NCBI GenBank assembly: GCA_947367565.1
Contig: CANBEI010000002.1
Coordinates: 1 to 60,888, forward strand
Reading direction: 5' to 3'
DNA: 60,888 nt
Origin: an uncultured Candidatus Saccharibacteria bacterium
GTDB lineage: Bacteria > Patescibacteriota > Saccharimonadia > Saccharimonadales > Saccharimonadaceae
Below the pieces are notes generated by a model. That model was not told the DNA's origin. It saw nothing but the letters and a program-made list of their open reading frames with translations, and did not search any database. A program made the position numbers and the translations under genes. This document shows positions 29,471 through 39,101 of the stretch, in pieces (the first letter of the stretch is position 1; the number at the start of each line of letters is the position of its first letter).

Positions 29471-30469
29471 CTACTCCTCCACCCGATGTTCAATATCATC
29501 GTTATAGTACAATCCATAGCCCGTACCACTCGTCCAGCCATCGTAGACGCTCTGGCCGGGCTTGATGACGAGGCTATACCAAGTTTTCGCATAGGCATCC
29601 ATGGCTTCGCCATATTGAACGGTGTTTTCGCATTCGAGCATGATTTTGCTCATAGTGTCGCCCTGCTCGACATGCCACTGGACGCAGCCGCTGACGGGGA
29701 TTTCTGGCTGCGGTTCGGGTTCTGGAGCCGGATCAGGTTTGACGTAAGTCTTTGGTCGGAAAGCGCCACGGAAAGTCTTGAGAGACATATTAATGATGTT
29801 GGCTGACGAGCCGCCACCAATACAGCTTGAGCCGCCTTGATTCTCTCCAAGTAGAGCAACGTAGCCATTGTTGTAGTAGCCAAGGCTCATCCCAACGTGA
29901 CCGTATTGGCCACCAGAGAAAATCACCCAGTCGCCCGGTTGGAGCTGAGTAGCATCAGTAATAAGTACATAATCATCGCCCGCATTATAATCGCGCGCAT
30001 CCCAGAGACCATACGCTGCGCCCGTGCCATTTGTCGAGAGCCAACGCCCAGTGTAGTTATAGTGAAAGTCGGCGAAGAGGTCGACGCACTGTGCGCCATA
30101 GAGACCGTCTAAGTCGATACATTTACCGAGGACGGCGTTCTTATAGGCGTCTGGGCTCGAGATGTCGTGATACTCTCCGCGTCCGAAATCCAGCTTCTCT
30201 TCGTCAATCGCCTGCTTCCCGTCGATGCTCTCAACGGTCGGTGCGGCTAGTTCTTCAATCTCGCCCTCGGCATTCTCGACAAGCGTTGGCACTTGCTCGT
30301 CGGACAGCTCGATAGCGTAGTCGGTCTCTATCGTGATATCGCCGTCTGGTGCGATGTTAAGACCGATGCCGGAGCCAGCGAGTAAGCCGAGCAATAGAAT
30401 GGCTACAGCGCTAATAATCGATTTTAGGTTGATATTGTAGAGATTAAGTTTTGACACCAACTTTCCCAT
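29471..30469 (-). CDS. endolysin-like protein: N-terminal TM, CHAP amidase domain, C-terminal LysM-like region
   Basis: TM SIISAVAILLLGLLAGSGIGL; CHAP GAQCVDLFADFHYNYTG and QLQPGDWVIFSGGQYGHVGMSLGY; VEQGDTMSKIMLE. Confidence 0.8.
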   Translation of the reverse strand: MGKLVSKLNLYNINLKSIISAVAILLLGLLAGSGIGLNIAPDGDITIETDYAIELSDEQVPTLVENAEGEIEELAAPTVESIDGKQAIDEEKLDFGRGEYHDISSPDAYKNAVLGKCIDLDGLYGAQCVDLFADFHYNYTGRWLSTNGTGAAYGLWDARDYNAGDDYVLITDATQLQPGDWVIFSGGQYGHVGMSLGYYNNGYVALLGENQGGSSCIGGGSSANIINMSLKTFRGAFRPKTYVKPDPAPEPEPQPEIPVSGCVQWHVEQGDTMSKIMLECENTVQYGEAMDAYAKTWYSLVIKPGQSVYDGWTSGTGYGLYYNDDIEHRVEE

Positions 30470-30526
30470 AACAGTCTCCTGCTTAGATAATAAAAGCAGT
30501 TGGTGTATTGGTTAAATTATACCACA

Positions 30527-31003
30527 CTAGGAGATTCTCGTAAAAGTACCAGCCGTAGTCCCAAGGGCTGTAACTTGAAGTTCTACAGTGGTAGTTTCCA
30601 GTAAGGCGCCGGGGAGCATAGCAACTAGCATCAGGGTGCCGTCACCATTTTGCGGGCTGACATAGTAGGAGCATGGCCATTTTAGACCAGTAGTTTCAGC
30701 CGCGAGGGTGATGAGATTATTCTGTCCTAAATTCTTATCTGGTGTGAACTTCACTCTAACAGTAGTTGTCACATTAGCTGGTAGAGTAACACCAAATACT
30801 TGTGATTTGTTGACGGTGAATTGTACCAGTGATCCAGCGACCGGGAAGGTTGCCTTGAGGGATTTTATCAAACTTTCTAGCGTATTAAGACGCTGCTCTA
30901 CGGTTCTACTCATGATGTCATACTCTCTACGCTTAAAGATCCTCTGACGAGTGACTGCACCTGAAAATGATAATGGGTTGCTTCCCAAGTTCCAGACTGC
31001 CAA
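30527..31003 (-). CDS. phage structural/tail-associated hypothetical
   Basis: ORF with repeated start motif MSRTVEQRLNTLESLIKSL (start ~30914). Confidence 0.5.
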   Translation of the reverse strand: MAVWNLGSNPLSFSGAVTRQRIFKRREYDIMSRTVEQRLNTLESLIKSLKATFPVAGSLVQFTVNKSQVFGVTLPANVTTTVRVKFTPDKNLGQNNLITLAAETTGLKWPCSYYVSPQNGDGTLMLVAMLPGALLETTTVELQVTALGTTAGTFTRIS

Positions 31004-31341
31004 CTACCGGACTGAACCTTGGGTTGATTGGTCACAATCCAGCGCGCGCCGCCTTTATATACCGTACGACGGATATTCGGTGCAGAATCGGCGTCAGTGC
31101 TAAGCTCGAGTGTCGCTAACGTATTAGCGCCGCTTTCAGTATCCAATGTAACGATAACGCGCTCGATCCCGTTTTCCGTCCTACCTGCCGCTCCATAAGT
31201 CATCTGTAGCTCGTTACGTGTAGTTGTGAAGTCGGCGCCGACGGTAAAGACTGGCAACGAGGTTGCAGCCTGCTCGTAGGCTACCTTTTGAGCGTTAGCT
31301 TCATATTCTAGTGTGGTTAGTTGTTGCTCTACTCTAGCCAT
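30910..31341 (-). CDS. phage hypothetical (tail region)
   Basis: 143 aa MARVEQQLTTLEYEANAQKVAYEQ...; overlaps neighbours. Confidence 0.55.
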   Translation of the reverse strand: MARVEQQLTTLEYEANAQKVAYEQAATSLPVFTVGADFTTTRNELQMTYGAAGRTENGIERVIVTLDTESGANTLATLELSTDADSAPNIRRTVYKGGARWIVTNQPKVQSGSWQSGTWEATHYHFQVQSLVRGSLSVESMTS

Positions 31342-31834
31342 AAACTCTCTCCAATGTTAATTTGCCTTCAACCGGTGACAAGGCTTGAACGTTGAGCGTG
31401 ACAGTTGCTTGCGCATTGCTAGTCAATGTATACCAATAGTTATTAGCGTCGATTGCGTAAACGACGTAGTTACTCCCGGTTTCTATGATATGACCTGTAA
31501 AACACCGCTCGTACCACGCCTCAACGTCACGTCCGGTGATTGAGTAGCCGAGCGCAACATATTGCTGTCTGAGGTTCGGGTTGACAGTGTAATCAAACGC
31601 AAAGTCGACATACGGCGTTAAGTTTACGCCATCAGTACGAGTAAATCGCGCCAAAAAGCGAGCAAAGATCATGTTGTTCAGAATCGGCTCGTAGTCATGG
31701 ACAATACCGGAAATCGTTCCGCCGGGCGTTGTTTCCGGATGAGTGAGTGCGCCATAGTTCAGTGGGCTAGACACTTTATAAGCATTTAGTTCATTCCTAA
31801 GTTTAACTAGCCGGTGCTGGGTATTATCAAACAT
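31334..31834 (-). CDS. phage tail-region protein
   Basis: MFDNTQHRLVKLRNELNAYKVSSPLNYGALTHPETTPGG...; ATG at 31834, 8-nt overlap with upstream gene. Confidence 0.6.
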   Translation of the reverse strand: MFDNTQHRLVKLRNELNAYKVSSPLNYGALTHPETTPGGTISGIVHDYEPILNNMIFARFLARFTRTDGVNLTPYVDFAFDYTVNPNLRQQYVALGYSITGRDVEAWYERCFTGHIIETGSNYVVYAIDANNYWYTLTSNAQATVTLNVQALSPVEGKLTLERVYG

Positions 31835-33020
31835 CCGACTCCTTAAGTAAGGTCGGCTGCACGGTTGCCACACCATTGTCGTCCCATGAAATATCAAGCG
31901 CAATAATTCGATAATAACCGCTATTATCCGACCCGTCAGAAGTCGTTTCCTTAAAATAAAATGTATCCCCAAGCGCAAGGCCACTATCTTCGTTCGCGTC
32001 ATCGCCCCAGGCAATAGGTCGTCCGATAAGCACAATTTTTGGCGTTTTTTGACCGAACGAGAGTTGTTCCAGCCGTGTAGCCGCGTAATCGTCGACGGCT
32101 GTTTGTGATTCAAGATTTGAAGCGGTTTCATATCGCCGATAGTAGCAGTAGTCTCTAACCGAACTTGTATCAATGGCTACGCCGAGTTTCGCGGTCATTT
32201 CGTCGGGGCTGCCAATTTGTCCGTTACCAGCGATCAAAGTTTCGCTAGCAAAATCATTAGTCTCTTCTGTCGAATAGTCGCTCGCCCAGAGTTTGTATAC
32301 GCCCTCGCCGGGATATTCGATGATGATATTTTTAGCCTTGCCTCGAGGCTTGAGAATATCAATAAACTGATGGTCATAGTTCTCCGGATTGGTACGAAAT
32401 ACAACATCAAACTTTCCAGCGCCTTGGACATTATTCATGGCGTCACAAAGTGCCTTGGCCACAGTCGGGAAATCTTTGTAAGTGATCGTCTTATTGCCAA
32501 GTGCGTTAACTTTGCCAAAGCTCCAGTTTAAGGTTTCGCCCGCCTCTTTCACTCGTGTCATGAATTCGTTAATCAGTTGCTGAACATAGAGGTGTGCTGG
32601 CACGCTATTGAAAATTCTCACTGGCGACATCTTATCGTCGGCCGCACAAACAACATCGCCAGAAAGCCGGGCAAAATGTTCGTAAAAAGTGAGGCTAAGC
32701 GTCTGGTTTGAGGCTACGCCGCTACGCTGTGGGTCGGAGGCAAGCCACCCCGCAAAGCGCACGCGTCCGTCTTCCTCAAACACCATTCTTGTCTTACCAA
32801 ACCTTAGCAGACTGGCCGGATTGTCGTCAAAATAAACCCGCACAAGGTCTTGGAACTTTTTCCAGCTCATCTCGAAAGTGAATGTATCGGCCGACGGACT
32901 CGAGGCTTCGCTTTTAAGAGTTTCGGCGAGATGACGATTTTTGGAGAACTTATTGACGTCGCCAATTAACGTATTTCCCAGATAAAGCAATAGTCTATGC
33001 GCCATACTCCTCCTATCCAA
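31827..33020 (-). CDS. minor tail protein (Gp37/siphovirus tail-like)
   Basis: 397 aa, FLIGNTLIGDVNKF..., KLGVAIDTSSVRDYCYYRRYETASNLESQTAVDDYAATRLEQL. Confidence 0.65.
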   Translation of the reverse strand: MDRRSMAHRLLLYLGNTLIGDVNKFSKNRHLAETLKSEASSPSADTFTFEMSWKKFQDLVRVYFDDNPASLLRFGKTRMVFEEDGRVRFAGWLASDPQRSGVASNQTLSLTFYEHFARLSGDVVCAADDKMSPVRIFNSVPAHLYVQQLINEFMTRVKEAGETLNWSFGKVNALGNKTITYKDFPTVAKALCDAMNNVQGAGKFDVVFRTNPENYDHQFIDILKPRGKAKNIIIEYPGEGVYKLWASDYSTEETNDFASETLIAGNGQIGSPDEMTAKLGVAIDTSSVRDYCYYRRYETASNLESQTAVDDYAATRLEQLSFGQKTPKIVLIGRPIAWGDDANEDSGLALGDTFYFKETTSDGSDNSGYYRIIALDISWDDNGVATVQPTLLKESDV

Positions 33021-33897
33021 TAATGTTGTTCCAGCTTAGCAGAGCCGAATCGGTCGACCCGCCGTCGCTATTGAATCCAATCAGATTTTCTCCCGGCACG
33101 CAAGAAATTATGCCGGTGACCAACCGAGTGACGAGCGCTCCGTCAAGCCTTGCTTCGCCGCTTTCAAAGTCAATAATCAGTGTCTGTCCATCTGCGACCG
33201 TGCCGTTGTAAACCGCCTCTGTATCCGTGGTATTATTTTGAATTCTTGGATTAACGCACGGCCCAACGATTTTACAAATTGGATAAATCGTCGTAGTCGA
33301 GCTAATCATAATGGACTGAATTCCGCCCCCGCCCGCAATCCAGACTTCACCTACGTCGTCGAGAACGAGACCGACATCATCCCAGTCTTCTCCGCCCACT
33401 GCGCTAGTGAGCAAGGGAATTTCTACGGAGTTGGCGTAGGTTTCCTCGCCGCTGGCGTTTTCCGTGTATTCGCGCCAATAATCGTTGCCAAGCGTAAGAC
33501 CAAGCGTCCATCTCGAATACTCTTCGCGTGCGGTCGGCGGAATTTGGAGTGACGTGCTAATCCAAGCATTACTAACCGCGAACATGGCGCCATCTTTTTT
33601 GACATAGATAATTTTGTAAATGTGATTGATTTTGAAGAATCCGACTAGCTTCTCTACTAGAGACCAGTACGGCGTCGTCTTTGGAACGATTACGCCGTTG
33701 ATGACCTGCTCGGTTACATCAAGGCGCTGACGCAACATCTCCCCGCCATCGGCCTCCGTAAAACTGACAGCCGTCGTATTTGGTTCAGGTCGGACGAGCA
33801 GAGTATTATCGACGTCGAGATACAATTCTTCGGCGTCAAGTTCGAGACTCATGCCATCGTCGCGGATGAATTTTTCGATGTAAAACTTATCATACAT
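33013..33897 (-). CDS. distal tail-like protein
   Basis: 294 aa immediately downstream of the tape measure; position and composition. Confidence 0.6.
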   Translation of the reverse strand: MYDKFYIEKFIRDDGMSLELDAEELYLDVDNTLLVRPEPNTTAVSFTEADGGEMLRQRLDVTEQVINGVIVPKTTPYWSLVEKLVGFFKINHIYKIIYVKKDGAMFAVSNAWISTSLQIPPTAREEYSRWTLGLTLGNDYWREYTENASGEETYANSVEIPLLTSAVGGEDWDDVGLVLDDVGEVWIAGGGGIQSIMISSTTTIYPICKIVGPCVNPRIQNNTTDTEAVYNGTVADGQTLIIDFESGEARLDGALVTRLVTGIISCVPGENLIGFNSDGGSTDSALLSWNNIIG

Positions 33898-33898
33898 T

Positions 33899-36376
33899 TT
33901 AATATACTCCCTGCGTCTTTAAGGCAATTTTTCGACTAATGATATTGGCGAGCTCTTCTGGATCTTTGTTGTAACCATCGATAGAAATTGACACGTTATA
34001 AGTATTGCCGCTGTTCATACTGCCGGTCTCATTAAGCTGGTCGAGATTATCATATCCAGCCCGACGCGCCGCAGCCGCACGGATAACGTATTCGCCCTTC
34101 GAGAGCGCATAAAGATTTGAATCGCTGGTATCAGTGCCGATGCCCTCGACGCAGCCACCCATCGCCGCCTTGCTGATATGGGCGAACCCAGTGCCATAAT
34201 CAATACTCTGGCCGGTTGCGAGTGCGACCACGGCGACGATAGCGTCAGCAATACTCATAATCATATCACGGAAGGTGCTGAGGATGCCGTTTACGCCGTT
34301 GAGAGCATTTCTGATTGCCTCACCCATTTTCGTGAAGCCGTCGCTGACTTTTTCGATGATGTTTGCAATACCGCCTAACGCTGCGTTAAGAGTTCCAGTA
34401 ATAAGACCCGAGACCGAGTTCAAGACGTTAGTAAATGTTCCGCTGAGAGTCTCGAGCAATGGAATGACTGCGCCTTGAGTTAGATTAACGATTGAGGCAG
34501 TTACAGCGTCAATAATCGCAATGAATGAGCCAGTCATGAATTCGCCAAGCGGGATGAGCGCCGAATTAGTCAAGTTAATCATGAGGTCGGTTAGCGTCGT
34601 AATGGTAAGTAGCACAGTCTCTGCGATAAAGGTCGCAAGAGGCATTAGCACCTCATTGAACAATGTCGTAATGGTTGGCATAACGACGCCAATCGCCGCG
34701 CCGATGAGTAGAACAGCGGCTGCAATAGCCGCAGCTGCAACTGTAAACATGGCTGCGCCAACTGCAATCATCGGGTCGGCGAAAGCCTTGAAGAATCCGG
34801 CAACCGCTTCACCAATACCCTTGAAGGCAACTTTGATCGGCTCTAGGACGGTGCCTACGACAGAGCCTAAGATATCCCCCAGCGCCTTGAACGCCGAACT
34901 AATTGTATTGCCGAGATTGGTGATTTTTGAGGCAAGCGAGCTACCAACTTTAGAAACCGATGAGCTGGCTTCGTTCGCAACGTCGGTTCCAATGTTCTTT
35001 TTGAAAAACTTTGAGAATGGATTGCCGATATGCTCCTTGAGACCGGAGAGCAAGTTCGTGCCAACGGTTTTGAGCACGGTGCTACCAACTAGAAGTCCGA
35101 AGCCAGCTAGGATCGGTTCGGTATTTTCCGGTTTCGCAAATTCCTCGCCGAGACTATTAACAATTTGACCAACGATTTCTGGCAGTAATGGAATAATGGC
35201 AGTAACGATACGACCCGCCCCAGCCGCTACCGCAACAAATAATTTTACGAACCCATCAATGATAGTTGTTACATTATCGGCATTAGAAATGAAGTCTACA
35301 ATTCCGTCGACGAGAGCTCCGATGATATCGGGCAAAACCTCAAGCACTGGAGGAATAATGCTAGTTAGCATAGATATAATACTGCTGACTAAATCCGGTA
35401 ACACACCAACTAGGATTGGCGCAAGTTCGCCGAACAGGTTTCCAATATTAGATACGATGTCATGAATGGCTGGCTCGAGGTTTGTGGCTGCGGTTTTAAT
35501 ACTGCTTACAAAGGCTGGGAAAATATCATTCCATGCCATTGTAGTCCCGCCACCCATAAAGGCTAGTAAATTCTTCCAAGAGGCTTTGACCATATTGAGG
35601 CTACCAGAGATAGTACCCTCAGCCTCTTCCGCTGTTGTATTCGTGATTTTTCGAAAATCCTGAATGACGTGAATGGCTTTCGTGATATCGGCAAAGCTGT
35701 CAATACTAAACTTTGTACCAGACAATTTCTCTGCGTCAGCCAGCAATCGCTCCATCTCCGTCTTTGTGCCACCATAGCCGAGTTTAAGGTTATCAAGCAT
35801 AGTGTAATTCTGCTTGGAGAAACCTCTGTACGCATCTTGTATGCTCTCTATACTAGTTCCCATTTTATTAGCATTGTCTGACATATCGATAATCGCATCG
35901 TTAGCGTATTCAGCCGCCTTAGCCGTATCATTGCCTAAACTTTGAAGGAGGCTGGCGGAGAAGTCGGTTGCCATTTCCATATACTCATTCGCAGAGAGCC
36001 CAGCCGTTCTATATGCCTTTTGTGCATAATTATCGACCGTGTCTAGCGCATCGCCAAATAGCGTTTCGATACCACCGTATAGTTGTTCCCAATCGGCGTA
36101 AGCCGTGAGTGCGCTCTTGCCAATCCCAGCGAAGGCTGCGGTTGCGGCCGTGCCTGCGGCGGCGAAAGTTCCCATAGCAACCTTGCCAACACCCGAAAAC
36201 ACAGTTTTTAGGTTACTGCCAAGCCCACTAAAAATCCCAGTAATTTTGTTACTGCTACTCGTAGCCGCTGTTTCTGCGCCAGCTAGTTCTTGTTTGAGGT
36301 CATTCGTTATACCTTTAAGCGACGGCTTGATTTGAATCCATGCCGTGCCGATAGAAGTTCCTGCCACGGTTCCCAC
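33899..36376 (-). CDS. tape measure protein
   Basis: 825 aa, GGIETLFGDALDTVDNYAQKAYRTAGLSANEYMEMATDFSASLLQSLG, long hydrophobic stretches. Confidence 0.93.
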   Translation of the reverse strand: MGTVAGTSIGTAWIQIKPSLKGITNDLKQELAGAETAATSSSNKITGIFSGLGSNLKTVFSGVGKVAMGTFAAAGTAATAAFAGIGKSALTAYADWEQLYGGIETLFGDALDTVDNYAQKAYRTAGLSANEYMEMATDFSASLLQSLGNDTAKAAEYANDAIIDMSDNANKMGTSIESIQDAYRGFSKQNYTMLDNLKLGYGGTKTEMERLLADAEKLSGTKFSIDSFADITKAIHVIQDFRKITNTTAEEAEGTISGSLNMVKASWKNLLAFMGGGTTMAWNDIFPAFVSSIKTAATNLEPAIHDIVSNIGNLFGELAPILVGVLPDLVSSIISMLTSIIPPVLEVLPDIIGALVDGIVDFISNADNVTTIIDGFVKLFVAVAAGAGRIVTAIIPLLPEIVGQIVNSLGEEFAKPENTEPILAGFGLLVGSTVLKTVGTNLLSGLKEHIGNPFSKFFKKNIGTDVANEASSSVSKVGSSLASKITNLGNTISSAFKALGDILGSVVGTVLEPIKVAFKGIGEAVAGFFKAFADPMIAVGAAMFTVAAAAIAAAVLLIGAAIGVVMPTITTLFNEVLMPLATFIAETVLLTITTLTDLMINLTNSALIPLGEFMTGSFIAIIDAVTASIVNLTQGAVIPLLETLSGTFTNVLNSVSGLITGTLNAALGGIANIIEKVSDGFTKMGEAIRNALNGVNGILSTFRDMIMSIADAIVAVVALATGQSIDYGTGFAHISKAAMGGCVEGIGTDTSDSNLYALSKGEYVIRAAAARRAGYDNLDQLNETGSMNSGNTYNVSISIDGYNKDPEELANIISRKIALKTQGVY

Positions 36377-36399
36377 CCTGCGAAATTAGTTGCTAAATT

Positions 36400-36435
36400 C
36401 CGCTTTGACCGTGCGTGTACGTTACTTATATTATA
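36400..36435 (-). promoter_or_regulatory. promoter + conserved leader box (copy 3)
   Basis: RC TATAAT ... GTAACGTACACGCACGGTCAAAGCGG. Confidence 0.6.
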
Positions 36436-36517
36436 TCACAAAATAGGCCTGTTTTTCGATACGTTTCATAGGTACGCTCACTGTAAGCATAATCTTTACA
36501 AATGTTGGAAAAAATTG

Positions 36518-36546
36518 TTGACACGCGCTAGCACTTCCTATATAAT
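36518..36546 (+). promoter_or_regulatory. consensus sigma70 promoter with overlapping CIRCE-like palindrome
   Basis: TTGACA-17 nt-TATAAT; CTAGCACT (36528-36535) / AGTGCTAG (36548-36555). Confidence 0.75.
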
Positions 36547-36741
36547 GAGTGCTAGTAGGGAGGAATACAAACAGGTACAGTTCTCTACTTTAACAAATAC
36601 GCCGTGGTAAGCGTCATAGTCGTAAAAGCAGCAAGAACGCAGCTGCTGGGGAGCGTAGGTTTAATTACCACCTCCTTAATGGAGTAGAAGTCTTTTACGG
36701 CGCCTACTCTCTCCGACAGGTGCGTTTTTACGTACCGAAAA

Positions 36742-36853
36742 GGCAGGTTGGTAGAGCGGTTTAATACACTGGTCTCCAAAACCAGCGCGTGAAATTGAAG
36801 ATTTACTCCCAGATAAATTAGCGCCAAGGGTTCAAATCCCTTACCTGCCGCCA
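36742..36853 (+). tRNA. class II tRNA with anticodon CCA (Trp-type) and 40-nt variable region
   Basis: GGCAGGT-TG-GTA-GAGCGGTTTAA-TAC-A-CTGGT-CTCCAAA-ACCAG-[40 nt]-AAGGG-TTCAAAT-CCCTT-ACCTGCC-G-CCA. Confidence 0.75.
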
Positions 36854-36884
36854 TCAAAAAATACCCTTAATGGGTATTTTTTGA
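36854..36884. terminator. 13-bp terminator hairpin after tRNA
   Basis: TCAAAAAATACCC-TTAAT-GGGTATTTTTTGA. Confidence 0.8.
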
Positions 36885-37097
36885 TACTCCCAGATAAATT
36901 ATCTGTTCGCCAATAGGCGACTGTGGATCTACAAAATAAAAAATTATAGCCCCGCAGTCGACTATTTAATACACTTTTGAAAGTTCTTCAATACCTTGAT
37001 TATATAGCGTTTTGAACAAAAAAACAATACAAAAAGTATGATATAATGCGCCGGTAGCGGCACCAATCTTCTTTTTGCCGGCGGCACCGCCGCGTTT

Positions 37098-37448
37098 CTA
37101 TAATTTTCCGGCGGACTTTAGTTTTTCGACTTTATTATGAATATACGAATTGCCGCCTAGTTCCGGGCTAGTGTAACGACTGTAGACTTCGTAGAAACGT
37201 TCACGTTCGATTTCGTCAATAGGTTGCCCCTGCTCGACATCAGCAAGAAATCGTACGAGGAAGTTTTTATGCGCTTCCAATTCAATGCGTTTATTATTGT
37301 CAGCGATAGCGTCAACTTTGTCGTTGAGCGGTTTTAATGCGACTTTCAGCCCCGCATTGAATAACTTACATAATCCCCCGAGAGTAGCCGCGGCGCCCAC
37401 AAGCCACGCGGCTACTTCCATGATTTGACCGAGTGTTACTCCGTCCAT
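37098..37448 (-). CDS. holin-like membrane protein
   Basis: N-terminal TM EVAAWLVGAAATLGGLCKLF; NFLVRFLADVEQGQPIDEIERERFYEVYSRYTSPELGGNSYIHNKVEKL. Confidence 0.6.
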   Translation of the reverse strand: MDGVTLGQIMEVAAWLVGAAATLGGLCKLFNAGLKVALKPLNDKVDAIADNNKRIELEAHKNFLVRFLADVEQGQPIDEIERERFYEVYSRYTSPELGGNSYIHNKVEKLKSAGKL

Positions 37449-37453
37449 AGACT

Positions 37454-38095
37454 TTACTCCGTCGGTTCGGTTGGTGCCGGCGTAGTCGTAGTTTCCAATG
37501 CCGACAGATATTCAATATCATACGTCATTGTCGTCTCGTCTTCCGGATCCTTGAACTTAAAGGCCTTCATGTTGATCGGATACGATACGGCGTCTGTATT
37601 GTTGTAGGTGCGGTCACCAGACCGGTCGACAAACTGGCAGTCACCCAGGATGTGACGATGGATACGTGGTTTCTCGCCACCGTTATTCTGGAGAGTATCG
37701 ACGACCAAAACACCGCGCGGTAACTGCGAACCGGTATTGCGCCAACGTAAACTGCCATCTTCGTTGACTTTGACATTGTCTTTGCCATAGACGAACTGCA
37801 AGACCGTCACGCGGCTGGTTTCCAGCAAATTGAAAGTCGCATTGACGCCATAGCTGGATTGACTCGTCATGACTGTTTCTGGACCCCAGGCTTCGATTTC
37901 GTTGGTTTCTTCGGCGTCGGAGATCGTCAAGCCATCAGACGTGACGTAGCCGAGATTTACGAAGGCGTCAGAGAGTGAATCCTTGGCGTTAGTTGGCAAA
38001 TCCGTGCCAAGCGGCGCCCAATAAACTGCGCCACCCGGCTTCGGTAGCCCAATGGTGATATTGTCCTTATTATTCTCTTTAGTATTTTCGTTCAT
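37454..38095 (-). CDS. major tail protein
   Basis: GYVTSDGLTISDAEETNEIEAWGPETVMTSQ, position after the capsid gene. Confidence 0.8.
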   Translation of the reverse strand: MNENTKENNKDNITIGLPKPGGAVYWAPLGTDLPTNAKDSLSDAFVNLGYVTSDGLTISDAEETNEIEAWGPETVMTSQSSYGVNATFNLLETSRVTVLQFVYGKDNVKVNEDGSLRWRNTGSQLPRGVLVVDTLQNNGGEKPRIHRHILGDCQFVDRSGDRTYNNTDAVSYPINMKAFKFKDPEDETTMTYDIEYLSALETTTTPAPTEPTE

Positions 38096-38152
38096 ATTCC
38101 CATCCTTTTACGCTTAAATTGGCGGAGGCGGGATAACCCGCCTCCTGTTTGG

Positions 38153-39049
38153 CTAGTCCGTAGTTGGCGGCGTCATGATGACGGCGAGAGCGTCCGGATT
38201 GGCAATGCCGAAGCCGAAGATGACTTCATAGCGCAAAGCGACTTGGTTGTAGCGACGGAGATCGCCTTGGCCGTCCGGGTCACCGTATTGAATGAGGTCT
38301 ACCGGGAATTCGGCAGCAATACCCCAACGCAGGGCATCCCAATCACCGACGATAGCCTGTACCCCGTTATATTCGCCGACTTCCTTCGAGGCAGCAGCTT
38401 TAAGCCCCTCGAATGATTCGACATTGAGGCCGAACGAGCCGAGCGACGGATAGACCGGAGCGCCAGCTGCCGTTTTAAGTCCGGCAAGTTTAGCTGCGGC
38501 TGTGTTCGAGAAAGCGATACCGTTAGCTCCGAATTCATCTGCGATATCGGCAATGGCAGTCTTGAGGTCGGTATTGATGGCGTCGGCAGTCGTACCGGTA
38601 GATGGAACGAGAATGCTTGAACCGGTCTTCGTAATGTAGTCCGAAACGACCGTAGAGAGCTGACCACTTAGCGGGTTGATACCATGAATGACGATCGTAT
38701 CAAGGTCACGTTGGAAGTCGGAACCCATCCACTTTGCCGCCAGTTCGTTAATAATGTTCAACTTTTTCTGATCGTTAAACACCAAGAACTCGTCGGAAAA
38801 ACGCTCTGTATATTGGAGCTTGACAGTCTTGATGTGGCGCAAAGGATGCGCGGTCGGGGTTGGGGATTTAGCAGCCGCTTCTCCTACAACTTCACCTTTA
38901 GTTCGTCCGCTGAGGTCGAAGTATTCGGTGTCGCCGATCATAACCTGCGGTAGACGGTTAGTTAATTTAGAAATGACGCCGCCACGAATTTTGGCGACAA
39001 AAGATTCGTCACTAAATTGTTTAGCGACATCGACAGTAGCAAATGCCAT
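38153..39049 (-). CDS. major capsid protein (HK97-fold type)
   Basis: NRLPQVMIGDTEYFDLSGRTKGEVVGEAAAKSPT, VALRYEVIFGFGIANPDALAVI. Confidence 0.87.
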   Translation of the reverse strand: MAFATVDVAKQFSDESFVAKIRGGVISKLTNRLPQVMIGDTEYFDLSGRTKGEVVGEAAAKSPTPTAHPLRHIKTVKLQYTERFSDEFLVFNDQKKLNIINELAAKWMGSDFQRDLDTIVIHGINPLSGQLSTVVSDYITKTGSSILVPSTGTTADAINTDLKTAIADIADEFGANGIAFSNTAAAKLAGLKTAAGAPVYPSLGSFGLNVESFEGLKAAASKEVGEYNGVQAIVGDWDALRWGIAAEFPVDLIQYGDPDGQGDLRRYNQVALRYEVIFGFGIANPDALAVIMTPPTTD

Positions 39050-39101
39050 AAAGTTTCTCCTATATTATTGATAAATATATGAGAACTTTTACTAAGTTAG
39101 C

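Noticed and set aside
36290-36610. Plus-strand 106-aa ORF opposite the tape measure start
   Set aside because: Antisense to a confident gene and spanning promoter sequences; composition not protein-like.
36742-36853. tmRNA as an explanation of the large tRNA-like gene
   Set aside because: Continuous cloverleaf with a normal anticodon arm and no tag-reading frame; far too short for tmRNA.
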